Below, in pieces: positions 25,027 to 33,181 of a stretch of DNA of 64,000 bases. How positions within the stretch are numbered: position 1 is the stretch's first letter; each line of letters begins with the position of its first letter. The stretch is from NCBI RefSeq assembly GCF_016907435.1, contig NZ_JAFBBZ010000001.1:4340001-4404000 (forward strand). Reading direction: 5' to 3'. The notes below the pieces were generated by a model. That model worked only from the letters and a program-made list of their open reading frames with translations. It made no database searches and was not told the origin of the DNA. The position numbers were made by a program, and so were the translations under genes. The stretch comes from Nocardioides salarius (GTDB lineage: Bacteria > Actinomycetota > Actinomycetes > Propionibacteriales > Nocardioidaceae).

Positions 25027-25442
25027 GCACCCCGGCGAGCACCCCGGCGAGCACCGTGCTGCGACCCCAGCGGAACCGCGACACCGCGTTCTTCTGGGAG
25101 GGCACGGCCCTCGGTGAGCTGCGGGTGCAGACCTGCAACGCCTGCGGCGCGCTGCGGCACCCGCCCGGCCCCTCCTGCCCCGACTGCCTGGCCCTCGACC
25201 GCGGCCACGTCGTCGTCTCGGGGCGCGGCAGCGTCTTCTCCTACGTCGTGCACCGCTACCCGCCGGTGCCCGGCAAGGAGCTGCCGATCCTGATCGCGCT
25301 CGTCGAGCTCGAGGAGGGCCCCCGGATGCTGGGCGAGCTCGTCGGCGTCGCCCACGACGAGGTCGAGATCGGGATGGCCGTGCGGGTGGACCTGCACCGT
25401 GTCGACGACGACCTGACCCTGCCGACCTGGAGGCGCGCGTGA
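25023..25442 (+). CDS. DUF35 zinc-ribbon/OB-fold protein, ChsH2 C-terminal half
   Basis: A 139-residue DUF35 protein: zinc ribbon CNACGALRHPPGPSCPDC with four Cys, then an OB-fold strand set ending near TLPTWRR. In the mycobacterial system the DUF35 part of ChsH2 binds the aldolase Ltp2 and is needed for it. The GTG overlaps the preceding stop (GTGA). That arrangement is typical of genuine translational coupling and argues against a sequencing frameshift splitting one gene. The N-terminus has a small STPASTPAST duplication. Confidence 0.87.
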   Translation: MSTPASTPASTVLRPQRNRDTAFFWEGTALGELRVQTCNACGALRHPPGPSCPDCLALDRGHVVVSGRGSVFSYVVHRYPPVPGKELPILIALVELEEGPRMLGELVGVAHDEVEIGMAVRVDLHRVDDDLTLPTWRRA

Positions 25443-25858
25443 GCACCGAGACCCCGACCGTGGCACTGACCCCGGGGGCGGCCCTGCCCGGGTGGAGCCT
25501 GCCGATCACCCCGACGCTGGTGGTCAGCACCGCCATCGCCACCCGCGACTTCCAGGACGTCCACCACGACCGTGACGTGGCGCAGGCGGCCGGCTCGAAG
25601 GACATCTTCCTCAACATCCTGACCTCGACGGCGCTGGTGGAGCGCTACGTGACCGACCACCTCGGCCACGACGTCGACGTCCGCGGCATCTCGATCAGGC
25701 TCGGCGCGCCGGCCTACCCCTACGACACGCTGGACTTCGCCGGCGAGGTCGTCGCGGTCGAGGACGGCATGGTCGTGCTGCGGGTGACGGGAGCGGTGTC
25801 GCTGGGCGACCACGTCGTCGGCACCGTGCGGGTGTCGGTCGGGGAGGTCGCCGCGTGA
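25439..25858 (+). CDS. chsH1: ChsH1, MaoC-like enoyl-CoA hydratase subunit
   Basis: A 139-residue hot-dog hydratase with the catalytic signature ATRDFQDVHHD, where Asp and His activate water. ChsH1 supplies the active site and forms a heterotetramer with ChsH2 in the known system, acting on the double bond made by ChsE1-ChsE2. It overlaps the DUF35 gene by four bases (GTGA) and precedes ltp2, as in mycobacteria. Confidence 0.88.
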   Translation: MSTETPTVALTPGAALPGWSLPITPTLVVSTAIATRDFQDVHHDRDVAQAAGSKDIFLNILTSTALVERYVTDHLGHDVDVRGISIRLGAPAYPYDTLDFAGEVVAVEDGMVVLRVTGAVSLGDHVVGTVRVSVGEVAA

Positions 25859-27030
25859 GCCGCTCGCTCTCGGGGAAGGCCGCGATCGCCGGGATCGGCG
25901 CCACCGAGTTCTCCAAGGAGTCCGGGCGCTCGGAGCTGCAGCTGGCCGTCGAGGCGGTCCGCGCAGCGGTCGAGGACGCCGGGCTGACGATGGCCGACGT
26001 CGACGGGCTGACCACCTTCACCATGGACGCCAACAGCGAGATCGCCGTCGCCCGCGAGCTCGGCATCGGCGAGCTGCGCTTCTTCAGCCGGATCAGCTAC
26101 GGCGGGGGCGCGGCGTGCGCCACCGTGCAGCAGGCCGCGATGGCGGTCGCCACCGGCGTCGCCGACGTCGTGGTCTGCTACCGCGCGTTCAACGAGCGCT
26201 CCGGCGACCGCTTCGGGCAGGTCTCGGTGGCCGCCAACGCCCAGGTCAACACCAACGGGCTCGACAACGCCTGGTCCTACCCGATGGGCCTGGGCACGCC
26301 CGCGGCCACCGTGGCGATGCAGGCCCGCCGCTACATGCACGACTACGGCGCCACCTCCGAGGACTTCGGCCGCGTGGCCGTCGCCGACCGTCGGCACGCA
26401 GCCACCAACCCGCACGCCTTCTTCCACGGCAGGCCGATCACGCTCGAGGACCACCAGGCCTCGCGGATGATCGTCGACCCGCTGCACCTGCTCGACTGCT
26501 GCCAGGAGTCCGACGGCGCGCAGGCGATCGTGGTCGTCTCGGCCGAGCGGGCTCGTGACCTCGCCCAGCGGCCGGCCTACGTCACGGCGGCCGCGCAGGG
26601 CAGCGGCCGCGACCAGTTCGTGATGACGTCGTACTACCGCGACGACATCGGCATCCCCGAGATGGGCGTGGTGGGGCGCGAGCTCTGGCGGCAGTCGGGG
26701 CTGCGGCCCGACGACATGCCCATGGCGATCCTCTACGACCACTTCACGCCGTACGTGCTGATGCAGCTGGAGGAGCTCGGCTTCTGCGGGCGCGGCGAGG
26801 CGCCCGGGTTCATTGCCGACGGGGCCATCGAGGTCGGGGGGCGGCTGCCGCTCAACACCCACGGCGGCCAGCTCGGCGAGGCCTACATCCACGGGATGAA
26901 CGGCATCGCCGAGGCGGTGCGCCAGGTGCGCGGCACCGCGGTCAACCAGGTGGAGGCGGCCGCGTCGTCGCACGTGCTGGTCACCGCCGGCACCGGCGTC
27001 CCGACGAGCGGGCTGGTGCTGTCTGCCTAG
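25855..27030 (+). CDS. ltp2: Ltp2, thiolase-fold aldolase that removes the last side-chain fragment
   Basis: A 391-residue thiolase-like lipid-transfer-type protein, the length of Ltp2 (Rv3540c). It contains TFTMDANSEIAVARELGI, YGGGAACATVQQAAMAV and NTHGGQLGEAYIHGMNGI, and lacks a standard thiolase C-terminal Cys motif, in line with Ltp2 being a retro-aldolase that cleaves the 17-hydroxy side-chain CoA to a 17-ketosteroid and propionyl-CoA. It is last in the operon, overlapping chsH1 by four bases. Confidence 0.9.
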   Translation: MSRSLSGKAAIAGIGATEFSKESGRSELQLAVEAVRAAVEDAGLTMADVDGLTTFTMDANSEIAVARELGIGELRFFSRISYGGGAACATVQQAAMAVATGVADVVVCYRAFNERSGDRFGQVSVAANAQVNTNGLDNAWSYPMGLGTPAATVAMQARRYMHDYGATSEDFGRVAVADRRHAATNPHAFFHGRPITLEDHQASRMIVDPLHLLDCCQESDGAQAIVVVSAERARDLAQRPAYVTAAAQGSGRDQFVMTSYYRDDIGIPEMGVVGRELWRQSGLRPDDMPMAILYDHFTPYVLMQLEELGFCGRGEAPGFIADGAIEVGGRLPLNTHGGQLGEAYIHGMNGIAEAVRQVRGTAVNQVEAAASSHVLVTAGTGVPTSGLVLSA

Positions 27031-27039
27031 GCTCACCGG

Positions 27040-27516
27040 GTGCCGACCGTCTCTCAGCTCCACACCGCCAAGGGCCGACGGCTCCCGATGCGGTCCTTCG
27101 AGCAGCTCGAGGTCGAGACCGCCAAGGGGATCGTGGGCGACCGCTACCACGGCGCGAGGCACCGGCAGGTGACGATCCAGAGCCAGTCGTCCCTCGACGA
27201 GGCGAGCGACGTCTTCGGCTCCCTGGTGCCCGCCGCGCTGACCCGGCGCAACATCACCGTCTCCGACGGGGTCGTGCCGCAGGCCCCCGGCAGCATCATC
27301 CGGGTCGGGCCCGTGGTGCTGGAGGTCGTGCGGGTCGCCGCGCCCTGCAAGCTCCTCGACGACACCATCGGCGACGGCGCCCAGGCCGCCCTGCGTCGCC
27401 GGGGCGGCTCGGTGTGCCGGGTGCTCGAGGGCGGCCTCGTCCGCCTCGGCGACCGGGTCGCCCTCGACGGCGTCGACGAGTCCCAGACTCTCTTCGGCGC
27501 GGCGCTCGGGCGCTGA
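27040..27516 (+). CDS. MOSC-domain protein
   Basis: A 158-residue MOSC-only protein: GIVGDRYHGARHRQVTIQ, LTRRNITVSDG, VGPVVLEVVRVAAPCKLLDD with the conserved Cys that in this family binds sulfur or a molybdenum-bound ligand. A TAGGCT element (27028-27033) sits seven bases before the GTG start, suggesting a leaderless message separate from the ltp2 operon. It does not look like a steroid gene. Confidence 0.82.
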   Translation: MPTVSQLHTAKGRRLPMRSFEQLEVETAKGIVGDRYHGARHRQVTIQSQSSLDEASDVFGSLVPAALTRRNITVSDGVVPQAPGSIIRVGPVVLEVVRVAAPCKLLDDTIGDGAQAALRRRGGSVCRVLEGGLVRLGDRVALDGVDESQTLFGAALGR

Positions 27517-27523
27517 GCCGCTC

Positions 27524-28255
27524 TCAGCCGCTGAGCAGGTCGTCGAAGAAGCCGAGCACCCGGTCGACGGCCTCCTGGCGGCGGTGGACGGTGACGGTGG
27601 AGTGGCCGCGGCCGGGGAGGTCGACGCGGATGAAGGCGTCGCCGAGCTCGCGGTCGAGGGTGTCGAATCGGGTGCCGGTGGTGGGGTCCTTCTCGAACTG
27701 CAGGCCCAGCACGCTGCAGCCGCGCTGCTTGACGACGTCGAGGTCGGCGGGGGAGAGGCCCAGGTCGGCGGCGCGTCGGCGACCCACCGGGAACGGCAGC
27801 GAGGGCTGGCACAGCACCGGCGCGGCCACAGAGGTGTCCACGGCCATGGCCAGCGCGAACCCGCCGGTCAGGCACATACCGAGCGCGCCCACGCCGGGCC
27901 CGCCGAGCTCGTCGTGCAGCGACCGGGCGAGGTCGCGCAACCACGCCACGACGGGTGACGTCTCCCCGGCCGCCATCACGGTGAACTCGCGGTTGATGCA
28001 CACCTTCGGCAGCACCTTCGCGACCTGGCCCACACTCATCGGGCGCCCGGTCTCGCCGAAGAGGTGCGGCAGCACCACGGTGTAGCCGGCCTCGACGAGC
28101 TCGTCGGCGAAGCCGATGACCTCGGCGGTCAGCCCCGGGATCTCGTGGACGACGACGACGCCGGGGCCGGTCCCGCGACGGTACGTCGGGTGGGTGACCC
28201 CGTCGGCCGTGTGCGAGCCGGGGGTCCAGGAGCCGGGCCATGCGGGCATCGTCAT
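27524..28255 (-). CDS. Dienelactone-hydrolase-family protein
   Basis: A 243-residue alpha/beta hydrolase with a Cys nucleophile elbow GMCLTGG, an N-terminal VVVVHEIPGLTAEV oxyanion region and His in GRGHSTV. Dienelactone hydrolases open lactone rings, but many relatives have other substrates. It converges on the MOSC gene with a seven-base gap. No KstR box is near. Confidence 0.85.
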   Translation of the reverse strand: MTMPAWPGSWTPGSHTADGVTHPTYRRGTGPGVVVVHEIPGLTAEVIGFADELVEAGYTVVLPHLFGETGRPMSVGQVAKVLPKVCINREFTVMAAGETSPVVAWLRDLARSLHDELGGPGVGALGMCLTGGFALAMAVDTSVAAPVLCQPSLPFPVGRRRAADLGLSPADLDVVKQRGCSVLGLQFEKDPTTGTRFDTLDRELGDAFIRVDLPGRGHSTVTVHRRQEAVDRVLGFFDDLLSG

Positions 28256-28264
28256 GCCAGGACT

Positions 28265-29095
28265 CTAGGGCGCGGAGCTGCCCCCCGCGGGCTTCCCCAG
28301 GTCGACGGTCGCGCCGCGCTCCACCAGCCGCAGTGTGTCGGCCAGGTCGGCCTCGGCGTGCCTGGACACGAAGTCGGACAGCGGCGAGCGGAAGACCCCG
28401 TAGTCGTCGTGGTGCACGGGCACCGTCACGGCCGGCCCGAGCAGCCGGACCAGGTCGACGCCCTGCCGGTCGTCCATCGTCACGGTCAGGCCCAGCACGC
28501 GGGTGCCCCCCAGGTGCACGACGGCCGCGTCGAGGGGGCCGCACCGCTCGACGACCTCGCGCAGCCAGGGCCGGTAGAGCGTGTCGCCGCTGACGTAGAG
28601 CCGGAAGGGCCGCGAGGCGTCGGGGCGGGACAGCTCGAGGACGGAGCCCATCACCGACGGCAGGAGGAACCGTGCGGGCCCGGGCCCGTGCACGCCGGGC
28701 ACCGAGGTGATCCGCAGACGCCAGCCGTCGCGCTCGAGCTCGACGCTCTCCCAGGTGCTCATCCCCGCGGACTCGTCGAAGCCCCACTTCCCGAGTCGCC
28801 GCGCGGCGGCCGGGGTCGTCCAGACCGGCAGCGACCGGTCGAGCGCTCGGCGCGCCACCCGGTCGAAGTGGTCGCCGTGCAGGTGCGAGAGCAGCACCCC
28901 GTCGAGCCGGGGCAGGTCCTCGGGCTGCAGCGCGGGCTCGGTCAGCCGCCGGGCGAACAGCCCCTTGCCCAGGTAGGCGCGTTGGCCCTGGTGCAGGAAG
29001 TTGGGGTCGGTGAGCACCGTGAACGGCCCGAGGTCGAGCAGTGTCGTCGCGGTGCCGACGAACCGCAGGGTGGTCTCCGAGGCCTCGTGGTCCAT
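28265..29095 (-). CDS. Metallo-beta-lactamase-fold hydrolase (UlaG-like)
   Basis: A 276-residue MBL-fold protein with the metal motif SHLHGDHFD, a later His in VHGPGPARF-like context, an Asp in YVSGDTLYR and His in VPVHHDDYG. The layout is that of UlaG/RomA-like hydrolases of unknown substrate. The ATG at 29095 was chosen since the core fold begins at TLRFVGTATTLLDLG. It is nine bases upstream of the dienelactone-hydrolase gene, so they may be cotranscribed. Confidence 0.85.
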   Translation of the reverse strand: MDHEASETTLRFVGTATTLLDLGPFTVLTDPNFLHQGQRAYLGKGLFARRLTEPALQPEDLPRLDGVLLSHLHGDHFDRVARRALDRSLPVWTTPAAARRLGKWGFDESAGMSTWESVELERDGWRLRITSVPGVHGPGPARFLLPSVMGSVLELSRPDASRPFRLYVSGDTLYRPWLREVVERCGPLDAAVVHLGGTRVLGLTVTMDDRQGVDLVRLLGPAVTVPVHHDDYGVFRSPLSDFVSRHAEADLADTLRLVERGATVDLGKPAGGSSAP

Positions 29096-29229
29096 GTCGC
29101 CTCCCAGGCGCTGACGGCGGGTCTGTCGGCCCTCCGGGTACCCCCGCCAGCGGCGCGGCACACACGCCCGCCGGGGTGAGCGCCGCAGGGCGGGCCGGGT
29201 CCGGCGCCTGGCGCGACTAGGCTCGACGC

Positions 29230-29646
29230 ATGTCGTCCCGGGCGCAGCACGACCGCCGCTTCCCGCGCGAGGACGGCGAGGAGCCCGGTGGGCTCGAGCA
29301 GGAGCAGGACGGCCAGCGGCGCGTCCTCGTGGTCGCGGCCTGGGTCCTGGTGGGCTTCGTGGTCCTCGTGCAGCTGCCGTGGGTCGTCTCGGCCTTCGCA
29401 GAGGGCCTGCATGTGGGCACGTGGTGGGTGTTGACGGTCGTGCCTTGGGTGACGGCCGTCCTCGTGGTCCCGGTGGCCACGCTGATCGGTCTCGCCTGGG
29501 TGGGTGCGGGCTTCGGTCGCCCGGACCTCGCCCCCGCGCCCGGGCGGTCCACGTGCACCAGCACCCTGACCAGCGTCACCGTGCTGCTCCTGGTCCTGGA
29601 GGTCCTCGTGGTCGGCACGATCGTGTCGCTGAGCTGGGCGCTCTGA
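29230..29646 (+). CDS. Small membrane protein, unknown function
   Basis: A 138-residue protein with a charged 30-residue N-terminus and three predicted membrane helices (about residues 32-52, 66-92 and 112-135). No family recognised. A TAGGCT -10-like element at 29218-29223 lies six bases before the ATG, so the message is probably leaderless; this also supports it being a real gene. Confidence 0.65.
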   Translation: MSSRAQHDRRFPREDGEEPGGLEQEQDGQRRVLVVAAWVLVGFVVLVQLPWVVSAFAEGLHVGTWWVLTVVPWVTAVLVVPVATLIGLAWVGAGFGRPDLAPAPGRSTCTSTLTSVTVLLLVLEVLVVGTIVSLSWAL

Positions 29647-29715
29647 CCCGCCGGGTGCACGATCGGATGGAGCCCGCCACCAGGGCCGCGCACACCCGTC
29701 GTGCCGCACGCTGGC

Positions 29716-30030
29716 TCAGCTGACGAGCTTGAGACCCACGATGCAGCCGACCAGGCCGACGAGCAGCGCGACGCGTGCGAGGTCGGCCGGCTCGTCGCCG
29801 GTGACCATCGCGTAGGCCACCGTCAGCGACGCGCCGATGCCGACCCACACGGCGTACGCCGTGCCGACCGGGAGGGTGCGCATCGCCTGGGCCAGGCCGA
29901 GCATGCTCAGCACCACCGCCACGCCGAAGACCACCGACGGCACCAGCCGGCTCAGGCCCTCCGAGCGGCCCAGGGCCGTGGCCCACACCGCTTCGAGGAC
30001 ACCGGAGACGACGAGCACCAACCAGGCCAT
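29716..30030 (-). CDS. Small multidrug resistance family transporter, Gdx/SugE-like
   Basis: A 104-residue protein with four membrane helices. It aligns by eye to E. coli Gdx (SugE): AWLVLVVSGVLEAVWATAL with the essential membrane Glu, and LPVGTAYAVWVGIGA. Gdx proteins export guanidinium in exchange for protons. No guanidine riboswitch was recognised in the 45 bases before its start. Confidence 0.88.
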   Translation of the reverse strand: MAWLVLVVSGVLEAVWATALGRSEGLSRLVPSVVFGVAVVLSMLGLAQAMRTLPVGTAYAVWVGIGASLTVAYAMVTGDEPADLARVALLVGLVGCIVGLKLVS

Positions 30031-30075
30031 GCGGTGGATCGTGGCACAGGGCCGCCCACCGGGCAGGATGGGCCC

Positions 30076-30591
30076 ATGCCGCGCCTGCACTCCCTCGAGC
30101 TGCTCCCCGACGACGAGGGCCAGGAGTCGGTCCGTGCCCAGTGGCAGGCCCTGGCGGACGCCGGGCTGCCCTCCCAGCTCGAGCACCGGGGCGCCACCAA
30201 CGCCCCGCACGTCAGCGTCGTCGAGGCCGAGGCGCTGCCCGACGCCGCTCTCGACGTCGCCCGGGCCCGCCTGGGCGGCCTGCTGCCGGTCACGGCGCTG
30301 GTCGGCGGGGTGCTGCTGCTCGGCGAGGGCCGGGTCACCCTGGCCCGGCCGGTCCAGCTCGCCGACGACGTCGTACGCCGCGTGCTCGCGGTGCGCGTGC
30401 AGGTGCCGGAGCGCCGGCACCTGGGCTGGGTGCCGCACCTGACCCTGGCCCGGCGGCTCGCGCGGGCCGACGTGCCGCGGGCCCTGGAGGTGCTGGCCGG
30501 TCTCGACGCCGAGCGCGACGCCAGCCTCGAGCTGCGCCTGACCTCGCTGCGGCGCTGGGACCCCGACGCCGGCGAGGTCCACGACCTGTGA
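30076..30591 (+). CDS. 2'-5' RNA ligase / 2H phosphoesterase family protein
   Basis: A 171-residue protein with two H-x-S/T motifs, HVSV (near residue 45) and HLTL (near residue 122), which together make the 2H catalytic pair. Family members hydrolyse cyclic phosphates or join RNA; the substrate here is unknown. Starts at the ATG 30076, divergent from the SMR gene. Confidence 0.8.
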   Translation: MPRLHSLELLPDDEGQESVRAQWQALADAGLPSQLEHRGATNAPHVSVVEAEALPDAALDVARARLGGLLPVTALVGGVLLLGEGRVTLARPVQLADDVVRRVLAVRVQVPERRHLGWVPHLTLARRLARADVPRALEVLAGLDAERDASLELRLTSLRRWDPDAGEVHDL

Positions 30592-30635
30592 GTCCTGCCT
30601 CGGCCCGGGCCGGGGGCGCCCACTAGGTTGGGGAC

Positions 30636-31859
30636 ATGCTCGACCAGCCCCTCGACGCCACCCAGCAGCGTGTGCTCGGCGCGCTGATGGAGAAGCAGGT
30701 GACCGTGCCGGCGTCCTACCCGATGACGCTGGGAGGCCTGCGCACCGCCTGCAACCAGTCCAGCAGCCGCGACCCGGTCACCGACCTCGACGAGGACGAC
30801 GTCAAGCAGTGCGCCCACGCGCTCAAGGAGCGGGGCCTGCTGCGGATCGTGTGGTCCGACACCGGGCGCCGCACCCTGAAGTACCACCAGGTCCTCGACG
30901 AGGTGCTGGGCCTCGACGACGACGAGCGCGCGGCGCTCACGGTGCTGCTGCTGCGCGGGCCGCAGTCCCCGGGCGAGCTGCGCACCCGCACCGAGCGGCT
31001 GCACGCCTTCGCCGACCGCGACGAGGTGGCGGCGTGCCTTTCCCGGCTCGCCGCCCGCGACGAGCCGCTGGTCCAGCAGCTGGAGCGGCGCCCGCGCGAG
31101 CAGGACCACCGCTGGGCGCACCTGCTGGGGCCCGCCGAGGCCGACCCGGCGTCCGTGCCGGGCGCTGCGGTCGCCCCGGTCGACCGCGAGGTCCCGCTGG
31201 CCGAGGGCGCCGAGCGTCGCGACGCGCGGGTGCGGGCGGCGTACGACGCCGTGGCCGCGCCCTACGCCGAGCGCTTCACGGACGAGCTGGCCGACCTGCC
31301 CTTCGAGCGCTGGCTGCTGGAGCGGGCGGCGCAGGACGCGGCCGGGTTGCCGGTGGTCGACGCCGGGTGCGGGCCGGGCCACGTCACCGCCCACCTCGCC
31401 GGGCTGGGGGTCGACGCCCGGGGCCTCGACGTCTCGGCCGAGATGGTGGCGCAGGCCAGGGAGCGGCACCCCGGGGTGCGCTTCGACGTCGGTGACCTGC
31501 GGCGGCTGATCCGCCCCGAGAGCGCCGAGGGGTGGGGCGCGGTGCTCGGCTGGTACTCGCTGGTCCACCTCGCCGGCTCCGAGCTCGCCGACGCCGTCGC
31601 CGCGCTGGCCCGCCCGCTGGCGCCCGGCGGAGTGCTGCTGCTGGGCCTGCAGGCCGGCCACGAGGTGCGCCGGATCGAGAGCTGGCTCGACGTCGACCTC
31701 GGCGAGGGCGGGCTCACGTTCGTGCACCACGACCCGGCCGACGTGGTCGCGGCCGTCGAGGCGGCCGGGCTCGTCGACGTCGAGTGGTTCGTGCGCGGTC
31801 CCCGCCCGGCGCTGGGGGAGACCAGCCAGCGCCTCTACGTGCTGGGCAGGAGGGCCTGA
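30636..31859 (+). CDS. DUF480 (YceH-like) protein fused to a SAM methyltransferase
   Basis: A 407-residue fusion. Residues 1-170 are the two winged-helix units of DUF480/YceH (VLGALMEKQVTVPASYPMTL, NQSSSRDPV). Residues about 190-407 are a class I methyltransferase with motif I VVDAGCGPGHVTAHLAGLG and LAPGGVLLLGLQ. YceH alone is about 215 residues, so the second half is an added enzyme. Function unknown. A TAGGTT element lies seven bases before the ATG. The stop overlaps the next start (TGATG). Confidence 0.85.
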   Translation: MLDQPLDATQQRVLGALMEKQVTVPASYPMTLGGLRTACNQSSSRDPVTDLDEDDVKQCAHALKERGLLRIVWSDTGRRTLKYHQVLDEVLGLDDDERAALTVLLLRGPQSPGELRTRTERLHAFADRDEVAACLSRLAARDEPLVQQLERRPREQDHRWAHLLGPAEADPASVPGAAVAPVDREVPLAEGAERRDARVRAAYDAVAAPYAERFTDELADLPFERWLLERAAQDAAGLPVVDAGCGPGHVTAHLAGLGVDARGLDVSAEMVAQARERHPGVRFDVGDLRRLIRPESAEGWGAVLGWYSLVHLAGSELADAVAALARPLAPGGVLLLGLQAGHEVRRIESWLDVDLGEGGLTFVHHDPADVVAAVEAAGLVDVEWFVRGPRPALGETSQRLYVLGRRA

Positions 31860-32287
31860 TGGGCCGGTGGGGTGGCTCGGCCGCGCTGCTGGTCGCGGCC
31901 GGCGTGATGCTCGGCAGCGACCCCGGCCCCGGGTCGGTCGTGCTGGCCGCGCTGATGGTGCTGCTGGCGTACCTGCTCTCGCCGCTGCTCTTCCCGAGCT
32001 CGCCGGGCGACGCCGCCGGTCGCAAGCGCGGCCGCGAGCAGGGCGTGCCGGTGGTCTACTGGCGCCCCGGCTGCCACCACTGCCTCAAGCTGCGCCTGGG
32101 GCTGCTGGTCACCGGCGCCCGGGTGGTGTGGGTCGACATCTCCCGCGACCCCGACGCGCTGGCGCGGGTGCGCAGCGTCAACGGCGGCGACGCGACCGTG
32201 CCGACGGTGTTCTCGCGCGGCAGCGTGCGCACCGCCCCGTCGCTGCGCTGGGTGCGCGAGCAGCTGGCCGGAGCCCGCGGCCGGTAG
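31859..32287 (+). CDS. Membrane-anchored glutaredoxin/mycoredoxin-like protein
   Basis: A 142-residue protein. Two hydrophobic segments (about residues 6-22 and 25-45) anchor it. The remainder is a glutaredoxin fold: VVYWRPGCHHC with the redox CxxC, and the cis-Pro TVPTVF. Actinobacteria use mycothiol, so a mycoredoxin role is likely. The start overlaps the DUF480 fusion gene by one base. Confidence 0.8.
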   Translation: MGRWGGSAALLVAAGVMLGSDPGPGSVVLAALMVLLAYLLSPLLFPSSPGDAAGRKRGREQGVPVVYWRPGCHHCLKLRLGLLVTGARVVWVDISRDPDALARVRSVNGGDATVPTVFSRGSVRTAPSLRWVREQLAGARGR

Positions 32288-32302
32288 CCGGCTCAGGCCA
32301 GC

Positions 32303-33181
32303 TCAGGCCAGGTCGAGCACGCAGTCGGCCAGCACCGGCGAGCCGTCGCGCCCGCCGCCGGCGATCCTCGCCGAGGCCACCACGCGGCCGTCCTCGCGCC
32401 AGCCCCGCACCCCGATCGTCTCCCCGGGGAAGACCACTCCCGCGAAGCGTGCGGAGAAGCCGCCGACCGATGTGGCGTCGCCGCCGAGCAGCTGCTCGGT
32501 CAGCTCTCGCAGCACGATGCCGTAGGAGCACAGCCCGTGCAGGATGGGGGCGGGGAAGCCGGCGGCCTCCGCGAAGCCGGGGTCGGCGTGCAGCGGGTTG
32601 CGGTCGCCGCAGAGCCGGTAGAGCAGCGCCTGCTGCGGGGTGACGGCGTACGACGTCTCGGTGTCGGGAGCCCGGTCGGGCAGCTCGACCGGCTGCGAGG
32701 AGCCGCGCTCGCCGCCCCAGCCGCCCTCGCCGCGCACGAAGATCGACGAGCGGGTGGTCCACAGCGCCTCGCCGTCCGCGGACGACGCGGTCGCCTCCTG
32801 CCAGACGACCGCGGCCTTCCCCTTGTCCCACACGTCGCTGATGCGGGTCGTGACGCTGGCCGAGCCGGCCGTGGGCAGTGGTGCGTGCACGGTGATCGAC
32901 TGCGAGCCGTGCACCACCTGGGCCAGGTCGATGTCGCAGCCGGGCAGGTCGAGCGGAGGCGGGTCGGTCTCGTGGAAGGTCGGGGCCACGACGCCGAAGG
33001 ACGGCAGCACCTGCAGCCCGGGGCCCTCGAGGGTCCAGCGCAGCGCGCCGGGGTCGACCTGGTCGCCCGGGTGCGAGCCGGCGCCGATGCCGAGGTGGTA
33101 GAGCAGCACGTCGCTGGCGTCCCAGCTGAAGGTGCGGGTGCCGAGGTCGGCGCCGATGGCGACGTCGGGGTCGATGGGCAT
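32303..33181 (-). CDS. hsd4B: Hsd4B-type double hot-dog enoyl-CoA hydratase
   Basis: A 292-residue MaoC-type hydratase with two hot-dog repeats. The active-site signature is in the second repeat: RLCGDRNPLHADPGFAEAAGF followed by PILHGLCSYG. Length and position directly after kstD match Rv3538, proposed to hydrate the 24-enoyl-CoA of the cholesterol side chain. The ATG overlaps the kstD stop by one base (TGATG), so both are made from one message. Confidence 0.83.
   Translation of the reverse strand: MPIDPDVAIGADLGTRTFSWDASDVLLYHLGIGAGSHPGDQVDPGALRWTLEGPGLQVLPSFGVVAPTFHETDPPPLDLPGCDIDLAQVVHGSQSITVHAPLPTAGSASVTTRISDVWDKGKAAVVWQEATASSADGEALWTTRSSIFVRGEGGWGGERGSSQPVELPDRAPDTETSYAVTPQQALLYRLCGDRNPLHADPGFAEAAGFPAPILHGLCSYGIVLRELTEQLLGGDATSVGGFSARFAGVVFPGETIGVRGWREDGRVVASARIAGGGRDGSPVLADCVLDLA

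Noticed and set aside
24487..25442. Split chsH2 as a sequencing frameshift or pseudogene
   Set aside because: The parts join by a GTGA stop/start overlap used by every other gene in this operon, and both parts are complete at their ends.
29647..29715. Possible guanidine riboswitch for the Gdx/SugE-like gene
   Set aside because: The gene is on the minus strand, so this stretch is its 3' side; the 45 bases upstream of its start show no known guanidine riboswitch features.
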